From Mycoplasmopsis opalescens ATCC 27921 (lineage in GTDB: Bacteria; Bacillota_I; Bacilli_A; Mycoplasmatales; Metamycoplasmataceae): DNA of 64,000 nt. The DNA lies in NCBI RefSeq assembly GCF_000712185.1, contig NZ_KL544019.1:136956-200955 (forward strand), written 5' to 3'. This document shows positions 56,714-64,000 of the stretch, one piece after another (within the stretch, counting starts at the first letter, position 1; every line of letters starts with the position of its first letter). A program made the translations under genes and the position numbers. Under the pieces are notes generated by a model, which was given only the letters and a program-made list of their open reading frames with translations, made no database searches and was not told the DNA's origin.

Positions 56714-59700
56714 TAGTTCCCCCTGCAATATCGAAGAATTGATCTTCATAATAATTTCTGTTCGATTCATCATCTTCTGATGCTTCGTTTTGGTGTAATT
56801 CGAGTTTCATGCCTAAACCTTTAAGTTCATAGCTTAAAACATTAAATGATTCTGGAGTTCCTGCTGTAGGTAATTCTCTTCCGGTTGCTAAAGCAGCATA
56901 AAGTTTGTTTCTACCATCGATATCGTCTGACTTGTATGTCAAGATTTCTTGTAAAACATTTGTAGCACCATAACTTTCGATAGCTCAAGTTTCCATTTCA
57001 CCAAATCTTTGACCACCGTTTTGAGATTTACCACCTAGTGGTTGCTGTGTAATCAATGAGTATGGCCCAACACTACGCGCATGCATCTTGTCATCAACCA
57101 TATGGTTAAGTTTAAGCATATACATAACACCAACTGTAACAGGATTGTCAAAGTGGCGACCAGTAATTGGATCAATAAGCATTTGTTTGCCGCTTAAAGG
57201 TAAGTTAGCTTCATCCATTGCTTCATAAATATGGTTCTTTTTAACCCCATCAAATGTTGGAGTAACAAAGTGGCAACCTAAAGTACGAGCAGCCATACCC
57301 AAGTGAACCTCGAAAACTTGACCAATATTCATACGTGAAGGAACACCTTGAGGGTTTAGCATAACATCTACAGGTGTACCATCTTCTAAGTGTGGCATAT
57401 CTTCTTCAGGTAAAACGATCGAAACAACACCCTTGTTTCCGTGGCGACCTGACATCTTGTCACCAACTTTAATTTTACGTTTTACAGCGATTGAAACTTT
57501 AACGATTTTATCGATACCATCTTCAAGTTGGTCACCAAAAGCACGGCTTAAAACTTCTACACCGATAACTGTACCATTATGACCGTTTTTAACTTTTAAA
57601 GAAGTATCACGCATATTTCCTTGGCGTTGTTGTAAAACAGCTGAAAGGAGTTTTTCTTCTTGAGTTGGATTATCATCACCTTTAGGTGAAAGACGACCAA
57701 CTAAAATATCTCCAGCTACAACTTCTGAACCAATACGTACGATGCCATTTTCATCTAAATTTCTTAATGAATATTTTGATACACTAGGAATATCTGAACT
57801 AAGCTCATCATCACCAGCTTTTGAAGTTCTAAATTGGATTGTTTGCTCTTCAATGTGAATCGAGGTAAACACATCATCTTTAACTAGACGTTCATTTAGG
57901 ATAATAGCATCCTCATAGTTGTATCCTTTATAAGTTGTAAAGGCAACTAAAACGTTTTTACCTAAAGCTAATTCACCATTTTTAAAGCTTGAACCATCAA
58001 CTAAAATATCGCCTTTACTAATTTCTTGGCCTTCTTTAACTAATGGTCTTTGATGTACAACTGTGTCTTGGTTTGATCTTTCATAATTGCGTAAATGGTA
58101 TGTGTCTAAATTACCTTTTTGATTACGTACCTTAATTTTTTTACCGTCAACATATTCAACAACACCGTCATTTTTAGCTGTTAAATTAGCTGAAGAATAG
58201 CGTGCAATAGCTGATTCAAGACCTGTTGCAACATATGGAGCTTGAGTTTCGATAAGTGGTACAGCTTGACGTTGCATGTTTGATCCCATAAGTGCACGGT
58301 TCGCATCATCATTTTCTAAGAATGGAATGCAACCAGCAGCAACTGAAACCATTTGGTTTGAAGCAACTTCAATAAAATCAATTTCCGCTGGAGTACCTAC
58401 AACATAGTTATAGTTATATCTAATTGTTAATCTTTCATCAACAATCTTATTATTTTCGTCAATATGAGCAATTGATTGGGCAATTCTATAACCAATTTCA
58501 TCTGCTGCAGTTAAATAAACAACTTCTGAATAGTCAACTATGCCATTTTCAACACGATAATATGGAGTTTGTAAAAATCCGTGATCATTAACTTTGGCGT
58601 AAGTTGCATAGTTAAGAATAAGACCGATGTTAGGTCCTTCAGGTGTTTCAATAGGGCAAATACGTCCATAGTGGGTTGCATGGACATCCCGAACTTCGAA
58701 TTGTGCAGTTTCACGGTTAAGTCCACCAGGTCCAAGCGATGTAATTCTTCTCTTGTTAGCAATTTCAGCAAGCGGATTAATTTGATCCATGAATTGTGAT
58801 AATTTTGAAGTATTGAAGAATGTTTTTAATTGATTAGTTATAAGCTTATTGTTTGTGACGTTTTTTGGAGTAACTTTATCAGAGTTTTTAGCAGACATAC
58901 GTTCACGAGTAGTTTTTTCTAATCTTCCTAAACCTAAAGTTAGCTGGTTTTGAACTAATTCACCAACAGAAACAATACGTTTATTAGTCATTGCATCTGG
59001 GTCATCATCCTGACCAACACCATCTAAAAGGTTGAAGTAGTAGTTAATAGCAGCGATAATGTCTGAAATAATTAAGTGAGTTTCATTAGCTTTTGGATCT
59101 GTACCAATAACTAAAACAGGCTGAGCTTGACGATCCATTCATTTTCTGTTTGGTCAAATTTTTAAAGTGATAATTTTATCTCTTTTAGCTAATGATTTTT
59201 CTTTAGTATCAGCGTCTTTAATTAAGCGTCCATAAACTATTTTTGTATCAATTCCAGGAATTTTTTCTGATGGAATTGTGCCGTTGTCAAAGTTTTTTTG
59301 AATTAAAACAGCTAATTTGTGGTTAATTTGTGTGCCAGGTTCTAAAGTTTCTTTTTCACCATTCTTATTTATGATAGTAAGTTCTTGAGCCAAAATTGTT
59401 TCAGAAATACGATCAACTAAATTAAGTTTTCTATTTAACATGTAACGACCTGTTTGGCCTAGCATATATCTACGTTTGTTGAATAAAAGACTTGAAATTA
59501 AGTTAGCTACTGCTTCATCAGTTAATCTATCTCCACGGCGAATAGTTCTGAAAACCTCTTCTTGACAAGCACGTAAAATTTCTTCACGGTCGCTTAATGT
59601 AGCGAATTGTTTATTTTTCTTAATTGTTTCTTGTAAAATTACTGAATTGCCAAATAAAGTAGTAATTTCATTGATTGTAAGACCAAAAGCTCCTAAAAAA

Positions 59701-60344
59701 GTTAACAAGCTTAAATTCTTGTTTTTGTCAATTTTAATTTTGACGCTATCAGGCATTTTAGCTGTAGTTTTATGTGAAATTTCTAATCAAGAACCAATTC
59801 TTGGAATAATTTCAAGCTTGTTGAAAAGATCATCAGATTGTTTATTACGAACTGAAAGACCAAAGTATGCACCAGGTGAACGGATTAACTGGCTGGCAAT
59901 AACTTTTTCACTACCGTTAATAATGAAACTTCCACCACTAGTCATAAGTGGAATTTCGCCTAAAAGCACTTCGTCTTCTTTAACTTCACCTTCGTTTGCA
60001 GTTATAGCACGAAAGCGAGCAAATAATTTAGCCGCATAGTTTGTACCTTTAACTTTAGCTTTTGAAACATTGTCATATTCTTTAGATGGTGAATAATCCA
60101 AACGCACCGAGTTTGGCATATACTCCAAAATAACTTGCTTGTTAGATGACGAAATTGGATAGTGCTCTCTTAAAACTTCTTCAATCCCAAATTTCTTAAA
60201 TCAAGCGAAAGATTCCTTACTAATTGCTAGTAAATCTGGAATTTCAAAAGTATGATGAGTTACTGAATAATCACGTCTAAGTGTGTTGACTCCAAAACTA
60301 CGAAGCTTGTAGTTTTTATTTTTTTCTGTTGCTGCTGAACTCAT
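56706..60344 (-). CDS. rpoB: RNA polymerase beta subunit
   Basis: The 1212-aa protein contains [20 protein letters not shown]-type rifampicin-region sequence: [19 protein letters not shown] carries Asn in FMDQ-N-PL where susceptible bacteria have FMDQTNPL-like residues with Ser/Asn variation. The His of the T-H-KRR motif is replaced by N-KRR, as reported for naturally rifampicin-resistant Mollicutes. [35 protein letters not shown], and [17 protein letters not shown] are further beta motifs, with [18 protein letters not shown] near the end. GGGGGAAAAC precedes the ATG. It forms an operon with rpoC. Confidence 0.98.
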
Positions 60345-60490
60345 GTTTTCCCCCAATTTAATTTAAATAAAAAATTATATTAATCTTATTTAATATAAAA
60401 CTATTAAATTTTATCATAAGAATTCTAAATAAAAAATATTTTAGTTGCTGTAATTGTTTATTTACATTAGAAAAAAATAATAAAAATTTT

Positions 60491-60527
60491 GTTACCAAAA
60501 TAACAGTACTATAGTCTTTTTGGGAAC
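60491..60527. repeat. Intergenic palindromic element upstream of rpoB
   Basis: GTTACCAAAA and TTTTGGGAAC (one mismatch) enclose TAACAGTACTATAGTCT. The minus strand reads CCAAAAAGACTATAGTACTG, the family core. Confidence 0.7.
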
Positions 60528-60543
60528 AATAAAGTTTTTTTAT

Positions 60544-61338
60544 TTATTTTTGGTTCATTCTTTTTAATTCGAACAAAAAATTAATATAAGCCTGATCGAA
60601 ATCTTCTTGTTTAAATTTATAACCATTAATCACTATATTTTCAACATCATTTAAATATCAAAAATATACCTCTAGCCTTAATTCATTTAAATTATTTTTT
60701 TCTTTTTCTATAGTTTTAAGAAGTCCTTTATTTGTAAAAGATCTATTTAAATAACCGCCTTTTTTACTTGCTAAAGCAATTGAATATTTAGCTTCATATA
60801 AATCAGTAAAACTTAAAAAGTCTTCAGGCTTATATTCCCTGTCGTTGTGTGTTAATTCATATTTATAGTCTATAGTTTCAGAGGCATTTTCTAATCTTAA
60901 TATATTATTTCTTTTTGACCATTTTGATATATTTGCAGCATAAAAAATCATTAATAAAATTTGAGTAAATCAATAAGATGCAAAAATATAACCGAATCAC
61001 ATTCCGATTCTAAAAAGAGTCTTCCGAGCATCAATCTTTTCTAAAAAAGATATTTTTCTAGCCAAGGCACCATCAATTTTATAATAAGCCACAGTGATTA
61101 TAATCGCAGGCACCAAAGCAAAAACAATCATAATAATAAAGAAGTTTAAAAGCGTGATAATCTTATTTTTCATTAATGTGAATACATCATTATTGACGAC
61201 TATTTGATGCTGTTCATGATATTTATTTACCATTGTGGCCTTATATTGAATTTGTTGGTACATTGGTCTTAGTTGTGAAAATAAAATTAATCCTAAACCG
61301 ACTAAAGCTGAAGACATAATTATAATAACTAGAAACAT
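60544..61338 (-). CDS. Membrane protein between rplL and rpoB, unknown
   Basis: The 264-aa protein has two N-terminal spans (FLVIIIMSSALVGLGLILF; LLNFFIIMIVFALVPAIII) and a third near residue 120 (FGYIFASYWFTQILLMIFY). A soluble C-terminal domain of about 135 residues follows (SKWSKRNNILRLENASETI to the basic end). AAAGAGGTTAAT precedes the ATG. The TGA codons at 60658 and 60997 are Trp. It sits between the ribosomal and polymerase operons, in the same orientation, separated from both by palindromic elements. I do not recognise the family. Confidence 0.75.
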
Positions 61339-61353
61339 ATTAACCTCTTTTTT

Positions 61354-61390
61354 GTTTCCAAAAACACTGTGCTACAGTATTTTTGGAAAC
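61354..61390. repeat. Intergenic palindromic element, most complete copy
   Basis: GTTTCCAAAAACACTGT, GCT, ACAGTATTTTTGGAAAC: 17-nt arms with one mismatch and a 3-nt loop. It lies just upstream of the membrane protein at 60544-61338 and downstream of the rplL terminator. Confidence 0.8.
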
Positions 61391-61423
61391 ATTTATTTTT
61401 ATCTAATTAAATTTTAACAAAAA

Positions 61424-61441
61424 AAACACCTTATGGTGTTT
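61424..61441 (-). terminator. Terminator of rplJ-rplL
   Basis: AAACACC-TTAT-GGTGTTT is followed on the minus strand by a run of T. It begins 10 nt after the rplL stop. Confidence 0.8.
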
Positions 61442-61451
61442 ATTATGCCAA

Positions 61452-61826
61452 TTATTTTAATTCAACGCTTGCGCCAGCTTCAGTTAATTTAGCTTTGAGA
61501 TCTTCTGCTTCAGCTGATGAAACGTTTTCTTTAACAACAGCAGGAAGAGTTGAAACTAATTTGTTAGCGTCCATTAATGGAAGACCTAAAACTTCTTTAA
61601 CTACTTTAACGATTGGTAATTTTTTACCATTGTCTGATGTAATAACAACTGTGAAGCTTGATTTTTCTTCAGCAGCAGCTGGACCAGCAGCTGGACCAGC
61701 TGCAACAGCAACAGCCATTGGATCAACGCCGAATTCTTCTTTCATTGCTTCTACAAGTTCCATAACTTCTTTAATTGACATTTCTTTTAATGATTCAATA
61801 AAGCTTGCTTTATCTAATTTAGCCAT
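61452..61826 (-). CDS. rplL: Ribosomal protein bL12 (L7/L12)
   Basis: The 124-aa protein has an N-terminal dimerisation helix pair (KASFIESLKEMSIKEVMELV), an Ala/Gly/Pro hinge (AVAAGPAAGPAAAEEK) and the conserved C-terminal domain (KLPIVKVVKEVLGLPLMDAN; DLKAKLTEAGASVELK). It forms the ribosome stalk and recruits translation GTPases. It is second in the rplJ-rplL operon, 29 nt after rplJ, with GAAAGGAAATT before the ATG. Confidence 0.98.
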   Translation of the reverse strand: MAKLDKASFIESLKEMSIKEVMELVEAMKEEFGVDPMAVAVAAGPAAGPAAAEEKSSFTVVITSDNGKKLPIVKVVKEVLGLPLMDANKLVSTLPAVVKENVSSAEAEDLKAKLTEAGASVELK

Positions 61827-61855
61827 GATTAATTTCCTTTCGAGATTATAATTAA

Positions 61856-62362
61856 TTATTCACTTAATTGCTCACTGTAAAGTTTAAGAGCAATAGAAAG
61901 TTGTTGAACTGGTGCGATAAGTGCACGACCCAAAATAGCAAGTGCTTCTTCATAGTTTGGTAATGACGCTACTTCAAGTACACCGTTCGCATCAAGCACA
62001 CGATTTTCAAAAATTCCGGCCTTAATAACTAATAATTTGTTGTTATCAGCGAATTTTTTAGCTAATTTAGCTGAGGCTAATCCATCAGTTGTACTGTAAA
62101 GATAAATGTTAGGACCAACTAATTTTTCTGCTAAGTCACTAATATTAGCTTCTTTTAATGCATATTTGAAAATACGATTTTTAAGAACTTTAACTGAAAC
62201 ACCAGCGTGTTCAGCTTCACGACGAAGCTTGTTAAGTTCAGCCACAGTTAAACCACGATATTCAGCAACAACTAAGCCTTGTGCATTTTCAAGCATATTA
62301 GCAAGCTCAAGAGCTTGTTGTTTTTTAGCCAATTTGAATGATGATTCTTTAGCTTTGTGCAT
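61856..62362 (-). CDS. rplJ: Ribosomal protein uL10
   Basis: The 168-aa protein contains LENAQGLVVAEYRGLTVAEL, RREAEHAGVSVKVLKNRIFK and a C-terminal helix that binds L12 dimers (LGRALIAPVQQLSIALKLYS). It anchors the stalk to 23S rRNA and also binds its own mRNA leader. GAAAGGAGTACAT lies ahead of the ATG. A structured leader with an attenuator-like hairpin precedes it. Confidence 0.98.
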   Translation of the reverse strand: MHKAKESSFKLAKKQQALELANMLENAQGLVVAEYRGLTVAELNKLRREAEHAGVSVKVLKNRIFKYALKEANISDLAEKLVGPNIYLYSTTDGLASAKLAKKFADNNKLLVIKAGIFENRVLDANGVLEVASLPNYEEALAILGRALIAPVQQLSIALKLYSEQLSE

Positions 62363-62393
62363 ATGTACTCCTTTCTCTTATTGAAACGAAAAA

Positions 62394-62490
62394 CATTCCG
62401 TTTCGGAATGCAATACACAAAAAAATGAGCGGATATACACTCGGTAACAAATTAAGCAAATGCAGTTACTGTCTTAATGTATTGCGTATG
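62394..62490 (-). promoter_or_regulatory. L10 leader RNA with attenuator hairpin
   Basis: On the minus strand, GCAATACA (62478-62485) pairs with TGTATTGC (62410-62417), closing a stem that encloses AAGACAGTAACTGC and GTTACCGAG, the typical L10-leader folding region. Directly after it, CATTCCG-AAA-CGGAATG followed by TTTTTCG (62394-62410) looks like an intrinsic terminator. TATAAT at 62492-62497 would start transcription at the base of the first stem. Control by free L10 or L10(L12)4 complex is known for this family. Confidence 0.8.
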
Positions 62491-62585
62491 TATTATAAAT
62501 GAATATTTATTTTTTCTATAATTAAATAATTTTATTTTTGAATTGTTTTAAGATTTAATTTTTATCTTTTAAATTTTACCAATTC

Positions 62586-62606
62586 ATCTACAGTACACGT
62601 ATTTAA
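62586..62606. repeat. Intergenic palindromic element, partial copy
   Basis: TCTACAGTACACGTATTTAAG keeps the core CTACAGTA. The left arm (ACCAATTCA) is poorly matched. It lies between ruvB and the rplJ promoter. Confidence 0.35.
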
Positions 62607-62635
62607 GTGAAATATAAATATTTTTAATAAAAAAA

Positions 62636-62656
62636 GTATAGCTAAATTAGCTATAC
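62636..62656 (-). terminator. Terminator of ruvA-ruvB
   Basis: A perfect 10-bp stem, GTATAGCTAA/TTAGCTATAC, with a 1-nt centre includes the ruvB stop codon. The minus strand continues with TTTTTTTATTAAAAA. Confidence 0.7.
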
Positions 62657-63609
62657 AAAAAACATTTATTTTTCGATAAATATTCAACACCTGCTGTAGT
62701 TATTTTTCTTCCTCTACTATTCTTGGTAATTAGTTTTAAATGCAGTAATAATGGCTCTATTTCATACAAAATATTTTCTCTATCTATATTTAAAACTCCG
62801 GCAATGCTATCTAAACTGGCAAATTTTTCAATAAAAGTATCATTTAATATTTTTAGATATTCTAAATGGTCTCTATTCAGACCTAAATCATATAATTCCA
62901 AATGCAAAAACGTCTGTTTTACAGTATTTTTAGTAACAATCTCCTCTTTTTTTTCTATAGCAAAATCGCAAACTCTTTTTAGCAAATGATTAGCAACACG
63001 AGGTGTTGCTTTTGAGTAGCGTGCAATCAGATTTGTAACTCCTGCTTCAACATTTATGTTTAATTTTTCTTCAGAATTTTCTAGAATTTTAACAATATCA
63101 TACTCTTCATAATTGTTTACTCTAGCATGAAAACCAAAGCGATCTTTAAGTGGTTGAGATAATAAATTAAATTTAGTAGTAGCGCCAATTAATGTAAAGG
63201 GTTTGAGTTGCATTCTCATTACTCTTGAATTACCTTCAGGGCCAATGATTATATCTATTTTGTACTCCTCTAATGCAGAGTAAAGCAACTCTTCAACACT
63301 TTTATTAATTGAGTGAATTTCGTCAATAAAGACAATATCACCCTCACTTATGTTTGAAAAAACAGATAAAATATCACTTTTTTTGTCTAATAATACACCT
63401 TGTAAATAGTGAATTTTACTGCCTAATTCATTAGCTATAATTGTTGCTAGAGAGGTTTTTCCAAGCCCTGGTTGTCCATAAAAAAGTATATGATCTAAAG
63501 TTTCACTTCTGTGTCTTGCTCCTAAAATCATTGTTTTTAGGGTTGTAATAAGTCGCTCTTGACCGACAAATTCGGAAAAATTATTGGGTCGTAACTGTTG
63601 TAGGTTCAT
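62647..63609 (-). CDS. ruvB: Holliday junction helicase motor RuvB
   Basis: The 320-aa AAA+ ATPase has RPNNFSEFVGQERL at the start, Walker A ILFYGQPGLGKTSL, Walker B GDIVFIDEIHSIN, sensor 1 FTLIGATTK and the arginine finger PLKDRFGFHARV. The C-terminal winged helix (LGLNRDHLEYLKIL and onward) is present. It drives branch migration with RuvA. It overlaps ruvA by 29 nt, so the two are co-translated. The length is close to the usual 330 aa. Confidence 0.97.
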   Translation of the reverse strand: MNLQQLRPNNFSEFVGQERLITTLKTMILGARHRSETLDHILFYGQPGLGKTSLATIIANELGSKIHYLQGVLLDKKSDILSVFSNISEGDIVFIDEIHSINKSVEELLYSALEEYKIDIIIGPEGNSRVMRMQLKPFTLIGATTKFNLLSQPLKDRFGFHARVNNYEEYDIVKILENSEEKLNINVEAGVTNLIARYSKATPRVANHLLKRVCDFAIEKKEEIVTKNTVKQTFLHLELYDLGLNRDHLEYLKILNDTFIEKFASLDSIAGVLNIDRENILYEIEPLLLHLKLITKNSRGRKITTAGVEYLSKNKCFLYS

Positions 63610-64000
63610 TTGGTTGAGACATCAATTTAATCGCTTGCTCTATCATAAGGTCAATATCATCATTAGGTTCGATATTATCTAATGCATTTTCAATCGACAT
63701 TTTTTTAAAACCTAAAACTTTTAAAGTTTCTCTAACTTGATTAAGTTTATAGCTTTTTCCTTTAGACAAATCTGTTTTGCTTATTTTATCACTGATCATT
63801 TTTGCTCATTTATCTTGTAATTCGACAATCACAGTGCGTGCTAATTTTGGATTAAAATATGGAATTTCTATTAATCCCTCTGTGTTTCCTGTTGCAATGT
63901 TCTGTGCTGTTTTCATCCAGCCTGAATTAACTAAATTAAAAGCAACCCTTGGTCCAATACCATTAATGCTAATAAGATCTATGAATAATAATCGTTCTTT
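63581..64000 (-). CDS. ruvA: Holliday junction-binding RuvA, N-terminus beyond window
   Basis: At least 140 codons are open to the right edge. LLFIDLISINGIGPRVAFNL contains the helix-hairpin-helix of RuvA domain II, with a second one (GNTEGLIEIPYFNPKLARTV) following. The C-terminal domain III (KLNQVRETLKVLGFKKMSIE) binds RuvB. An in-frame TGA near 63807 is Trp (DKWAKMI). The N-terminal OB-fold lies outside the window. The 3' end overlaps ruvB. Confidence 0.93.

Noticed and set aside
62910-62936. Match to the palindromic element core inside ruvB (GTTTTACAGTATTTTTAGTAAC)
   Set aside because: It is fully coding (KNTVKQT), has no paired left arm, and is best explained as chance.

Overview
The window is AT-rich DNA from a Mycoplasma-type bacterium (Mollicutes). 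Nearly every long gene, including rpoB, rpoC, dnaK, dnaG and argS, is interrupted at in-frame TGA codons in places where the family has tryptophan, so TGA is read as Trp (genetic code 4). The lipoproteins carry short Cys lipoboxes and there are no cell-wall genes. A complete arginine deiminase operon, a BmpA/Nup nucleoside importer and long helical surface proteins suggest an arginine-using species of the hominis group. That placement is inference; no species can be named from the sequence alone.

Layout. Positions 1-10870 are accessory: a helical surface protein that runs off the left edge, a Fic-family protein with a damaged catalytic motif, a 929-bp unit bounded by 25-bp inverted repeats, an HNH endonuclease plus C5 DNA methyltransferase pair, a lipoprotein preceded by a 15-A tract, and a large surface protein with repeated helical modules. 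Positions 11000-17100 (minus strand) hold the four-gene nucleoside ABC importer, with TAATG overlaps between genes. Eight tRNA genes follow (17254-17951), then dnaK with a CIRCE-like operator, a decayed surface-protein gene and a PotD-like lipoprotein. Positions 22579-29081 contain an aldehyde dehydrogenase, topA, rpsF-ssb-rpsR, a HAD phosphatase and nfo. Positions 29100-34946 are arcA-argF-arcC-arcD plus a co-directional lipoprotein. A thioredoxin-fold gene, uvrC, argS, an S1-domain gene, a degenerate PGI paralogue and pgi lie between 35266 and 44352. Then come a tail-anchored twin-motif protein, glyS, dnaG-rpoD-nif3-dut and, on the minus strand, rpoB-rpoC, rplJ-rplL and ruvA-ruvB.

How the genes work together. 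Arginine catabolism (import/antiport, deiminase, carbamoyltransferase, carbamate kinase) supplies ATP and ammonia. The Bmp/Nup system imports nucleosides. The conserved blocks cover transcription, translation, replication priming and repair (UvrC, Nfo, RuvAB, TopA). Recognisable control elements are CIRCE (dnaK), an L10-type leader with an attenuator hairpin (rplJ), and a structured leader before rpsF.

Most unusual points: (1) about ten copies of a short intergenic palindromic element built around CTGTRCTAYAGT with CCAAAAA/TTTTTGG arms; (2) the inverted-repeat-bounded unit between Fic and the restriction-modification pair; (3) a PGI pseudoenzyme next to true pgi; (4) coiled-coil tails on both an ATPase and a permease of the nucleoside importer; (5) a tail-anchored protein with two copies of an NHANC-x5-C motif; (6) several genes that appear to start at or almost at their transcription start (leaderless).
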